From RI-153 sp963721725 (GTDB lineage: Bacteria; Chloroflexota; Anaerolineae; Caldilineales; Caldilineaceae), in the NCBI GenBank assembly GCA_963721725.1, contig CAVRLX010000010.1, positions 248,001 to 312,000 on the forward strand: a stretch of 64,000 nucleotides of DNA, read 5' to 3'. Below are positions 54,325 to 63,466 of the stretch, one piece after another (position 1 is the stretch's first letter; each line of letters starts with the position of its first letter). Made by a program: the position numbers and the translations under genes. The notes under the pieces are model-generated. The model saw only the letters and a list, made by a program, of their open reading frames with translations, made no database searches and was not told the origin of the DNA.

Positions 54325-54427
54325 AGAACTCCTCCATATTTTTCTAAGTGTTGCTTTTTTATCCGTGTAGGAAAACAGGTGTAAGCAAGAGTAGTTATCA
54401 ACACTATAGATTGTGAACCAGCATGTC

Positions 54428-54472
54428 ACAATGGGGGTTTGCACCCTTCTCCTGTGGGGGAGACCCCCCATT
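54428..54472. promoter_or_regulatory. Inverted repeat in the regulator / cobalamin-protein divergent gap
   Basis: CAATGGGGGT and ACCCCCCATTG, 24 bases apart, with a smaller GTGGGGGAGACCCCCCA hairpin-like stretch inside. It lies about 105 bases from each divergent start. It could be an operator for the LuxR regulator; no data beyond position and symmetry. Confidence 0.45.
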
Positions 54473-54577
54473 GGCGGGACATAGTGGCACTCTTTGCTGT
54501 AAAGGATGGTAAGTTAGATTTAGTTTAGAGGATTTATCGGTGGAACTAACGAAACAAATCAACAAGGAGATGGATCA

Positions 54578-55246
54578 TTGAGTTTTATAGCTACTGAAGG
54601 CCCTTTGGCACTGCTTGCCCAACAATATCTCAACGCGCTCTTACGTATGGAACGCCATGCTGCCAGCCAACTCGTTTTGGAGGCTGTCGCGTCGGGTGTG
54701 AGCGTGCGCGATATCTATCTTTCGGTCTTTCAGCCTGTGCAGTATGAGATTGGCAGGCTCTGGCAGATCAACAAGATGAGTGTGGCCCAAGAACATTACT
54801 GTACAGCAACCACACAATTGGTCATGTCCCAACTTTATCCCTATATTTTTACAGGCCAGGCCGAGAAAAGGGTGGTGGTTGCCACATGTGTGGGCAACGA
54901 ACTGCACGAAATTGGCGTCCGTATGGTGGCCGATTTCTTTGAAATGGATGGATGGAATAGTATTTATTTGGGGGCTAATGTACCGACAGACGCGCTGTTG
55001 ACTACGCTTTATAGCCAACAGGCCGATCTAGTCTGTCTTGCTGTCACGATGACTTATCACCTCCGCTCTGCACAAGAGATTATCGCTACCATGCGCAGCC
55101 ATGCCGAGTTGAGCCATGTTAAGATTCTGGTCGGGGGCTATCCCTTTAAGGCGGATCCTGATCTGTGGAAAGAGCTAGGGGCAGACGGTTATGGGGAGGA
55201 TGCCCTGGCTGCATTATCTATCGCTAATCAACTGTTTGGGTATTAA
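54578..55246 (+). CDS. Stand-alone cobalamin-binding protein, CarH-type photosensor module
   Basis: A 222-residue protein made only of the two domains of B12 photoreceptors. The helical bundle (about 1-90) holds the W-x9-EH motif WQINKMSVAQEH. The Rossmann B12-binding domain (about 97-222) holds E-x-H-x-x-G in NELHEIGVRMVADFFEMDGW, where His is the lower cobalt ligand, then LGANVPTDAL, VCLAVTM and LVGGYPF. In CarH these bind adenosylcobalamin, and light breaks the Co-C bond and changes oligomer state. No DNA-binding domain is attached. The start is TTG at 54578 with AAGGAGA. The kinase gene begins 6 bases after its stop, so both are co-translated and may form a light or B12 sensor. Confidence 0.87.
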   Translation: MSFIATEGPLALLAQQYLNALLRMERHAASQLVLEAVASGVSVRDIYLSVFQPVQYEIGRLWQINKMSVAQEHYCTATTQLVMSQLYPYIFTGQAEKRVVVATCVGNELHEIGVRMVADFFEMDGWNSIYLGANVPTDALLTTLYSQQADLVCLAVTMTYHLRSAQEIIATMRSHAELSHVKILVGGYPFKADPDLWKELGADGYGEDALAALSIANQLFGY

Positions 55247-55252
55247 ACGCCT

Positions 55253-56497
55253 ATGTCATCATCGCCTATGTCATCATCGCCGCTGCTCAGCAGACTTGCA
55301 TTGCTTTGTGATTCACGTGGGTTTATTCTAAAGGTTTTAGAGGATGAACTTGGCCTGATTGAACCTCATCTGATCGGAGGCCCTTTCACCCAAATTTTAG
55401 ATGCTGGCAGTGTGGATAAAGGGCTAGATTTTTTTGCCGCTATTCAGCAAGATACCCTCTTTCATGCCTGGGAACTGATTGTAACTGAGCAGGGGCGACC
55501 CCTCTTGATGTATGCAGTGGGCGCGCTACGGCAAGATGGCATCCTGATTGTGGCAATGACAGATAGCTCTCAATTGCTGCGCTACTATGAGGAACTGGCA
55601 CAGATTAACAGCGAACAGACTAATTCTATGCGTATGCTTCTCAAACAACAGGCCATGCAGACCCGGCAACAAACGACTAGTGACGCGGCTTTGTATGAAG
55701 AAATTAGCCGGTTGAACAACGAACTAGTGACGACCCAGCGCGAAATGGTCAAAAAGAACGCGCAGTTGGAACACCTTAACGAACAAAAAAATGAATTTCT
55801 GGGCATGGCTGCCCATGATCTGCGCAACCCACTCGGGGCCATTGCCATGTTCAGCAAATACATGTTAGAAGAAGGGGAGCTGACTTCACAGCAGCGCGAT
55901 TTGGTCAACATTATCTATGAAAACAGCCAATTTACCTTTCTGCTGCTCAACGATTTGTTGGACATCTCGCAGATTGAAGCGGGCAAATTGGAACTTGTCC
56001 TGAGACCGGCCTCGTTGGTAGCGATTTTACAGCGCAACATCACCCTGAACCGTCTCATTGCCCATCGCAAACAAATTGACATCACGTTTACCCTAGCCGC
56101 TGAATTGCCAGAGATGCTGTTCGACGCGCCCAAACTTCAGCAAGTATTTGATAACCTGTTGAGTAATGCCATTAAGTTTTCCCATCCAGGCACAACTATT
56201 CAAGTGTCAATGGCGTTGCTTGAGGAGGAAGTGCTGGTTGCCGTGAAGGATCAGGGGCAGGGCATTCCGCCCCATGAAGTGACAAGCCTTTTTCGCCCCT
56301 TTTCGCGCAGCAGTGTACAGCCAACGGCTGGCGAAAAGAGTACGGGCCTGGGGCTGGCGATTGTACGCCGTATTGTCGAAGGGCATGGTGGGAAAGTTTG
56401 GGTGGAGAGTGTTGTCAACGAAGGCTCCACCTTTTTTGTGCGGCTTCCCGTCCGCCTGCCCGCCGCAGAGTCCATGAGGCAGTCAGGCAATGGATAG
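55253..56497 (+). CDS. Cytoplasmic sensor histidine kinase
   Basis: A 414-residue soluble kinase. Residues about 1-115 form a PAS-like domain (LLCDSRGFILKVLED...ILIVAMTDSSQL), 120-185 a coiled coil, then HisKA with phospho-His in MAAHDLRNPLGAI, and HATPase with N box QQVFDNLLSNAIKFS, G1 VKDQGQGIP, and G2 STGLGLAIVRRIVEGHGG. All catalytic residues are intact. It starts 6 bases after the cobalamin-protein stop; ATG codons at 55253 and 55268 arise from a tandem 15-base duplication that repeats MSSSP. Without a membrane segment or other input, the cobalamin protein is the natural signal source. Its cognate receiver is not the adjacent degenerate one, at least not by phosphotransfer. Confidence 0.9.
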   Translation: MSSSPMSSSPLLSRLALLCDSRGFILKVLEDELGLIEPHLIGGPFTQILDAGSVDKGLDFFAAIQQDTLFHAWELIVTEQGRPLLMYAVGALRQDGILIVAMTDSSQLLRYYEELAQINSEQTNSMRMLLKQQAMQTRQQTTSDAALYEEISRLNNELVTTQREMVKKNAQLEHLNEQKNEFLGMAAHDLRNPLGAIAMFSKYMLEEGELTSQQRDLVNIIYENSQFTFLLLNDLLDISQIEAGKLELVLRPASLVAILQRNITLNRLIAHRKQIDITFTLAAELPEMLFDAPKLQQVFDNLLSNAIKFSHPGTTIQVSMALLEEEVLVAVKDQGQGIPPHEVTSLFRPFSRSSVQPTAGEKSTGLGLAIVRRIVEGHGGKVWVESVVNEGSTFFVRLPVRLPAAESMRQSGNG

Positions 56498-56966
56498 CGC
56501 CATCACCACTTCGTCTTCATCTACCTCGCCTGTGGGCCGAAAGCCCAGTTTGCGATAGAATGCCTCTGGGTTGCCCTGAATTTCGGGTACATAGCTGAGG
56601 GTAAGTGTGCGTGCGCCAGGGCGAGTTTTCACGTGCTCGATTAGGATCTCCAAAGCGCGGCGGCCAAAGCCCTTGCCCTGATAGCGCGGCATCAATCATA
56701 AAGCGCCACAGATAGTATCTATGCGCTCCCGGATCATCCAAAAGCATCAAAAAGCCAACGGCTGTCTCGTCGGCATAGATCGCTCGTGTCCACGCTTTTG
56801 GCTCCAAATACGCTTCTGCCAGCGAATACGCATTGGGGGCCACAAATTGGTTTTGATGCTCGCTAACCTTTAGCCGTAAAACTGCATAGCCAACTTCCTG
56901 GGTTAGCTCGCGCAGCGAAACGGTGGCATCGCTGCTCACCTCATCCACTGGGTGTATATCTGCCAT
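56483..56966 (-). CDS. GNAT acetyltransferase, polyamine-acetyltransferase-like, frameshifted
   Basis: About 160 residues if repaired, resembling diamine/spermidine N-acetyltransferases: VSLRELTQEVGYAVLRLKVSE, FVAPNAYSLAEAYLEP, YYLWRFMID and then YQGKGFGRRALEIL (acetyl-CoA loop), ending EAFYRKLGFRPTGEVDEDEV. The frame shifts near 56690, between WRFMID and RYQGKGFGR. The start at 56966 has GGGAG upstream. The 3' end overlaps the convergent kinase gene by 15 bases. It is independent of the neighbours. Confidence 0.82.
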
Positions 56967-57011
56967 TCAATATCTCCCTTTGATAACCATTGCTTTGGGT
57001 GGGCCTCAGCG

Positions 57012-59323
57012 TTAAAACCCTGCTTTTGTAGCGATGCCAAATTGATCCAAGATTTTCTTGACCGTCCGCATGTCGCCGTTGACCACCGCCAATGCCCGTT
57101 CACCGGCAGCAAAGGGGGTGAGATGTTCGGCCACTTCCGGGTGCGTGAGCAACTCTTCCAGAATGGGCTTGCTCTGAAATTCAATCAACGTCACTTTGCC
57201 CATGTGGGCGTTGCCATAGTAGTTTCCCCACGCTTTGATCTGGCGCACAACCGAAACCGGCAAAGGCTTGTGGTTAAGCGCAGTCAGATCCTCAATCATC
57301 GCCTGCACTTTAGAACGGCTGCCCCCCCGGCGTATCACCGACTCCGCGGTGAGTCGCCAAATCCCATCTTCACCGCCTTCGGCCATCCTCGCCAACCGCC
57401 CTTTGGTATAGAGATGGGGCAGGGGATGCAGCGCGCGAATGGTGCCATCGTCGGCCACGCTGATGCTGCGGTTGGCGGCCTCTGGCGTAATCCGCGACAC
57501 TGCACTGAGATGTCCATGTTGGCGCAGGGCTGCCGTTAGCTTTTTCATCTCTCCATTTTGGATCAACGCCACCGTGGGCAGCAGCATATGATCGATCTGG
57601 CGCGCGATTTCCGGGGTTTGCCGCAGCGCCTCCATCATCTCGGCATCCAGCGTTTGCAACAGATCCACACCAGAGCGGAAAATAATGCGTTCGTGGCGTG
57701 CCCCCCATTCTTCCAACGAACGGCGCACGTTTTGCGGCAGACTCTGTGCCGGAATGTCTGCTGAGGAACGCCATTAGCGCCGGCAATTCCAGCCCGGCCT
57801 GGAGACCTTGATAGACCGATTCGCGCGAGAGTTGATACTCAAAAACGCCACGATCTACACGGGTGCGCTCGGCAAAGAGATCCAATTGTGCGAACCAAGC
57901 AAGCGGCACCGGTCCCATGCCCAGCACATGGAAATTGGGCTGCACAATCAGCCGCCCCTCTATGGGTGGGATTACCGCATCGTCGGGCAGGCTTGGCTTT
58001 TTCAGATGGGCGAGACTATGACGTCCGCGCTCGCTTACCCGGCAGACGAACCAGCGATCTTTCGCGGGGGCAAAGCCCAATTCAATTATCCCCAGATTAA
58101 ACAGGAACCCATCCAAACAGCGCCGGAGAAATTCGCTCTGACTATCCTGAATCTGCTTGAGGAGACCGCTTATATCGTTGTAATAATACGCGCCGCCAAA
58201 ACTCATGCTAAAGTAGCGCGTCTGTGTATTCTCAATCTGGTCGCGCTGGGGATAGAGAAAATCAAGCTTTCGTATCTCCAAGCTATCTACAAGGTCAGCC
58301 ACATCAATCCACTGACCGGCTGGCTGCTCTTCCAGGAGAGTCAAGAGCAACGCTCGCGCTTGGTTTGGGGTTGCGCTGCTCTCTTTCAACACAGCGAGTT
58401 CCGGTCCGCCGTTCAGTCTACTCCAGGCACGCAGGCAGGCGTGGATCTGGGCATCCAGCGGCAGTCGCCAAAATTCGGGGATGGCGATGGGATCGCTCTC
58501 GGCGCTGACAAGCCGCCCTCCGTGTACGCGCACAAGAGTAAGCGCCTGGAGCAAAAGACGCAATTGGTGTAGCTTGGGGGCGTCGGTCTCGCTGCGGGCC
58601 TCTTCAAAGGCCGGATCAGGCTGCAAAAGCACGCTGTTCAAAGCGCGCAGAGAGCGCTTGCCCACCAGCCCGCTTTGGATCAGATCCGCCCCGTGGCGGC
58701 GCACAAAATCCCGATAGAGATAGAGATCGCGCAAAAGGAGCGCGGGATCGCCCAGCGTACTCGTGTCTGGCTCCGCCCCGGTTCTGGTGATAGGCGTGGG
58801 CGGCGGCAGCGCGTCGCGGTACGCGTTGCGGTATAAAAATGGGATCGCCTGGGCCAAAACGCAATTTATGGCTATAGCCACTATAGAGCTGGGAAGGATG
58901 GCTAAACAGCAGTCCATGATAGGTCAGGCGGGCCAGGATGTCTTCGAAAATTAGAGAATCATGGCGATGGGGGCTGGCCTCATACTCTTGTGATTGACCA
59001 TAGCCTCTTTTGTTCTTCTCCACGGGCGCTTCCTGGGCAAGGTTGGCACGCACCAACTGCCGTTTGAAGATGGCGTGCGAAATGTTCCCCGGTTGCAACA
59101 AGGCGCGGTTGAACACAGCTTTATCGGATTCACGCAGTTTGGCATACGACGCGCGAATGCGTTCAGGCGTAAAGTAATCCCTCTTCATGCGCTCCAGCAA
59201 ATCCCCTTTACGCAGGGCTTTGCCTTGGTCATCTTTCGCCATATCGGCGGCCTCTGCCATGGCTTTGACGACGTCGACGTGATAGTTGTCCAGTAGATCG
59301 TAGATTTCGTTTTTGCTTACCAT
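57012..59323 (-). CDS. Helicase-associated XPB/Ssl2-N-domain protein, two frameshifts
   Basis: About 770 residues if repaired. The N-terminus is NEIYDLLDNYHVDVVKAMAE, then a winged-helix-like stretch. The long middle is all-helical (GDPALLLRDLYLYRDFVRRHG). The C-terminal third has the XPB/Ssl2-type helicase-associated pattern (RLIVQPNFHVLGMGP, ERIIFRSGVDLLQTLD, LVDSLEI). The pieces join near 58830 (GPGDPIFIP to DALPPPTPIT) and near 57770 (MAFLS to DIPAQSLPQNVRR). The ATG at 59323 touches the stop of the preceding SWIM protein, so it is coupled. It has no ATPase motif itself and probably acts as partner or substrate-recognition subunit of the helicase at 61647. Confidence 0.78.
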
Positions 59324-59324
59324 C

Positions 59325-61675
59325 TTAGACTACCTGCTTGGGGGTATACCCGGCTTTTTCCAATTGGGCTACCAGATCGTTTACGGCGTTTTGCGGGATC
59401 AACACCAGCCGCGGCGATAGTTCGGCAATCATCACTACATCCAGCGCGGTCACAGCTTTCAACTCGGCCAACGCAAAATCATCGCTTAATTCAATCAACG
59501 TCACCCCTGTGTAGATGCGTGTGCGCCCATAGGCCAGCCCCCACGCCTGGAGTTGGGTTTGCACCGAAGCGGGCATGGGGATTGCTATCACCTCTTGCCA
59601 GAGCGCTTCCAGATCGTGCAAGGTGTTGCCATCCTCAAAGGCGTGGTGGACTGCCTCCACGTCCAGAGTATAGACAAACTGTGTCGGTTCGGTCGAGGTC
59701 AGGCGTGCGATCTTGTCGAGCAGGGCATGGCCGCGCGCGCTCATGGAGGCGGGATCGACAATCAGCCGACCCTCTGCGTCCACCTCTAGCATGGCCTTTT
59801 TGGCGGCGGCGTTTTTGGCGGTGGCCTTTTTATCAGAGGCGTTTGGCGGCGGCTTTCGCGGTGCGAGGGTCTCAGCGGGGAGGGCGGGACGCTCCACGGG
59901 GTCGCTCTGGCTGCGTTCCCAATAAAGATCGGCAAGGCCACGCAGCCGGATCTCCACGATCTCGTCGTCTTGCATGCTGAGATCGACCAGGCCCAGCCAG
60001 TGCAGGGGACCCGTGAGCATGGTACGCACAAAATTCCACTGGGCAATCTGCCAATCCAGTGCATTCTCGCCTAATTTTCGGTTTTCCCAGGTCAAGAACC
60101 AATCATCCCCCACCGCGAGCTGAATGAATAGTAAGGAGACGTTTGTATACTGACGTGAAATTGGGGCCAGAATATCTGTAGCCAAGTGCGCAGATTTGCG
60201 GTTTGAATCCAGCGATTGTCGGGTAGCATCGCCAGCATCCGGATCACCAGATCACGCCGATTGGCGAGAACAGCGAGCAGACTCTCGTAGTTTGTCCCCC
60301 CCATCCGCCACAGCCGCTTCAGCGCGAGGCGCGGCTCCTGGCGCTGCATCGCCCACAATTCACTCCAGTTGGTCATCTGGAAATAGGCTTGCGCCAAAAT
60401 AGCGAGTTGTGACGCCTCGGAGCGCTGAAAAAATTCAGCTTTGCCCTCGTCCCACGCTGTCACTGGGCTGCCCGATTGCAAAATTCCTGCCGCCACTAAA
60501 AGCCTGTAAAAGAATTCAACCTGGCTGGGATCGCTGTTTGGCGAGAGCCAGGCCAGAGTCTCATCTGAAAAAGATAGCGGCGGCGCGGGAACTGTCAAGG
60601 CTAGGTCCGCGCTTGGGCGATTGAGCGATTCTTTGCCTTTGAGCGCGACCACCTCTTCCCAGACAAACGGCCATGCCTCCAGTTGGTGTGGGTAATAGGA
60701 CTCTAAACGGTGACGGGGCGGCAAAGGCCGCAGCGCGGTTGATTGCTGATCCAAGAGAATCAAGAGGCGGGTCACCTCGCGCACACCGAATTCTGGATTG
60801 CCCAAGACCAATCTGCTCTCTGGGTTCTCCTTTTCGGGCAGCGCCGTGGAGGGGATGACGGTTTCGAGCATTGGCGGGAAGTTGCGGACCAACACCCACG
60901 GCACGACATCCACAGGCGGATATTGGTGGATAGCCTCGCCCGAAATCGCCAGCCCCCTTTCCCACAGATGCCGGGTATAGGTGTCCACACGGGCATGTTG
61001 TTTCAGCTCGCCCAGTTGCATCACCACTTTTTGGAGAGTTTCAAGGCGATACTCTGGCATACCGCCTAAGAGCGTCATCACGCGCAGCACGCGCTGATGT
61101 TCTTCATTTTGAGAGTAGATCCCTTTGGCCGCCTCGCCGCGGTTTTGCATCAAAACCACCAGTTGCTCAATAATATCGGCTTTGCGTGTGCCGCGTACCG
61201 TCCACCCGCGCGCCGAGGCAATGCCACGCAAACTTTGCATGGTATAAGGCTCTAGATAGTCGGCGAGCACCAGGGCGTGAGATTCTTCCTGTTCAGCGGG
61301 CGTGGCGACAAGCCAAGCCGGTTTACTCGCAGGCGGTTGCGGCGTGGGCAGCGCCACATCCACCACATCGGGATCCCCCACAACGTCATGGTGGGTAAAC
61401 TTTTGGGGGTCTCGAACCCAGGCCAGAAGGAGCGCAACCATGTGTTTACAATGGCCGCCCCAACTATAGTGGCACGTACACGTCGCCAGGATGCTCTGTG
61501 GCTCAACCTCAACCGAAACTTCGTACAGGCGCGTTCCCTGCACCTGTGCCCACAATCGATTGCCCATCCGTTGCGCGTTGCGGATGCGCCCCAGATAAGG
61601 AATCGCCTTGGTATAGGTATTTTTTTTGACAAGCTCGAGGACAGCTTTATCGGTAAGGGTCTCTAGCGACAGCAT
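59325..61675 (-). CDS. SWIM zinc-finger protein with XPB-N-like C-terminal part, one frameshift
   Basis: About 783 residues if repaired. The SWIM motif C-x-C-xn-C-x-H is at about residue 65-77 (CTCHYSWGGHCKHM), a DNA- or protein-binding finger. A long helical region with SAP-like SLRGIASARGWTVRGTRKADI follows, then the C-terminal XPB/Ssl2-N-type part (TEPTQFVYTLDVEAVHHAFED, LEALWQEVIAI). Two frames meet near 60180: LRTWLQ should run into APISRQYTNVSLLFI, after which the frame is open to 59325. Read separately they are a 527-residue and a 286-residue ORF, the second starting at TTG. It overlaps the helicase 3' end by 29 bases and joins the next gene with 2 bases, a tight operon. Confidence 0.8.
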
Positions 61676-63401
61676 GGGATTCCACCGTTTCCGGTTCGTA
61701 GGCGGCGATTTCGTCGTCGTACAGGATGGTATATTGATAGCCCTGCTCGGTGAGGAAGAGCTGGCGATTGGCGCTAAACTCCTGATCCACCGTTTCGCGC
61801 GTCACCACCGTATAAAAATGGGCCAGACTGCCATCATCTTTAGGGCGCAAAATTCGGCCCAGCCGTTGCGCTTCTTCCTGGCGGCTGCCAAACGTGCCGC
61901 TGACCTGGATCATCACCGAGGCGTTGGGCAGATCCACGGCAAAGTTGCCCACCTTCGAGACGATGAGGCGGCGCAGTTCGCCACTTTTGAACTGCTCGTA
62001 CAGCAGACGGCGTTCGCGGATGGGGGTGTCGCCTGTGATCAACGGGAACCCTGTATGACGTTGGACCTCGTTGAGCTGGTCAATATACATGCCGATGATC
62101 AGCACATGATCGGCTGGGTGTTTGCCCAGCAGTTGATCCAACACCGTGAGCTTGGCGGGGTTCTCGGCGGCAATGCGGTATTTGTGGCGCTGCTCGGCCA
62201 CCGCGTATTCCAAGCGCCGCTCATCTTCCAGCGACACGCGAATCTCTGCCACATCGGCCTGGGCGATCCACCCCTGCCGTTCCAGATCCTTCCAGGGCAC
62301 GTCATATTTCTTGGGGCCGATCAGCGAAAAAACATCCTCCTCGCGGCCATCCTCACGCACCAGCGTGGCCGTCAGCCCCAGGCGGCGGCGCGCCTGCAAC
62401 TCCGCCGTAATGCGAAAGACCGGTGCCGGCAAGAGGTGCACCTCGTCATAGATCACCAGCCCCCAGTTGCGCTCATTAAAGAGCGAAAAGTGCGGATACT
62501 GCTCATCCAGCGGGGTTTCGGCTTTGGCGCCCCGTTTGCGATAGGTGATGGTCTGATAGGTGGAGATGGTCACCGGGCGGATCTCTTTGCGTTCGCCCGA
62601 ATATTCGCCCACTTGGTCTTCCGTCAAAGTGGTTTTGTCCAACAATTCGTCGATCCACTGGCGCACAGAAACTGTGTTGGGTGTCAAAATCAATGTATTC
62701 GCCCCCACCAGATCCATAGCCGCCATGCCTACCACCGTTTTGCCCGCACCACACGGCAAGACAATTACACCGGATCCGCCGTGATCCGCACCCCCGGCAT
62801 GGAAGATCTCGGCTGCCTCTTTCTGATAACGGCGCAGGGAAAAATCTCCGCCTTTTTGCGTCTGGTTTCGCAGCGCATAGCGCAGCGATTCCCCGGTAAC
62901 ATAGCCTGCCAGATCCTCGGCAGGGTAGCCGATCTTGACCAGCGCCTGTTTAATATGGCCGCGCAGCGCCGCGTTGACGCGCACGGTACAGGCGTCGATC
63001 TGCTCCAAAATATAGCTTTTTATCTCTTTGTGGCGGTTCAGTTCCACCATCAAAATCGGATCTTCGGTCACCATTAACAGATCATCATCACGGCGGCGCA
63101 ATTTTACACGACCATAGCGCGCGATGTATTCGGTGATCTCCGTGCGGACGTTGTCGGGCAAAGGATATTTGCTGAAGCGGCTAAGCCCGCCTACGATTTC
63201 CGAGGCGTGGAGACCGGCGGCGGCGGCATTCCAGAGTGAAAGCGGCGTAATTCGATAGGTGTGAACATATTCGGGGCTTTTTTCCAACTCGGCAAAACGC
63301 GCCAGCACATCGCGCGCGTCCTGATAGTGTTCGTTGTCCACTTCCAACAAGATCGTTTTATCGCCCTGAACGATCAGCGGATTGCGAGGGTTATAGGTCA
63401 T
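61647..63401 (-). CDS. XPB-type DEAD/DEAH superfamily 2 helicase
   Basis: A 584-residue ATP-dependent DNA helicase/translocase of the XPB (RAD25/Ssl2) family. The N-terminal domain (about 1-185) is of the helicase-associated type. RecA-like 1: Walker A LPCGAGKTVVGMAA, DEVH in VIYDEVHLLPA, SAT motif LGLTATLVRED with the XPB-specific R-E-D sequence. RecA-like 2: HVLIIGMYIDQL, VSKVGNFAVDLP, and motif VI EEAQRLGRILRP. The thumb-like segment lies between. Bacterial XPB is assumed to open DNA in repair; partners are unclear. First gene of an operon with the two XPB-N-type proteins, start at 63401. Length agrees with bacterial XPB (550-600). Confidence 0.93.
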   Translation of the reverse strand: MTYNPRNPLIVQGDKTILLEVDNEHYQDARDVLARFAELEKSPEYVHTYRITPLSLWNAAAAGLHASEIVGGLSRFSKYPLPDNVRTEITEYIARYGRVKLRRRDDDLLMVTEDPILMVELNRHKEIKSYILEQIDACTVRVNAALRGHIKQALVKIGYPAEDLAGYVTGESLRYALRNQTQKGGDFSLRRYQKEAAEIFHAGGADHGGSGVIVLPCGAGKTVVGMAAMDLVGANTLILTPNTVSVRQWIDELLDKTTLTEDQVGEYSGERKEIRPVTISTYQTITYRKRGAKAETPLDEQYPHFSLFNERNWGLVIYDEVHLLPAPVFRITAELQARRRLGLTATLVREDGREEDVFSLIGPKKYDVPWKDLERQGWIAQADVAEIRVSLEDERRLEYAVAEQRHKYRIAAENPAKLTVLDQLLGKHPADHVLIIGMYIDQLNEVQRHTGFPLITGDTPIRERRLLYEQFKSGELRRLIVSKVGNFAVDLPNASVMIQVSGTFGSRQEEAQRLGRILRPKDDGSLAHFYTVVTRETVDQEFSANRQLFLTEQGYQYTILYDDEIAAYEPETVESHAVARDPYR

Positions 63402-63466
63402 AATCGTCGTTTTCTACTCCATTTTTCGTCACAGCCTTGCAATAAGTACAGACCGGCTGAATTGGC

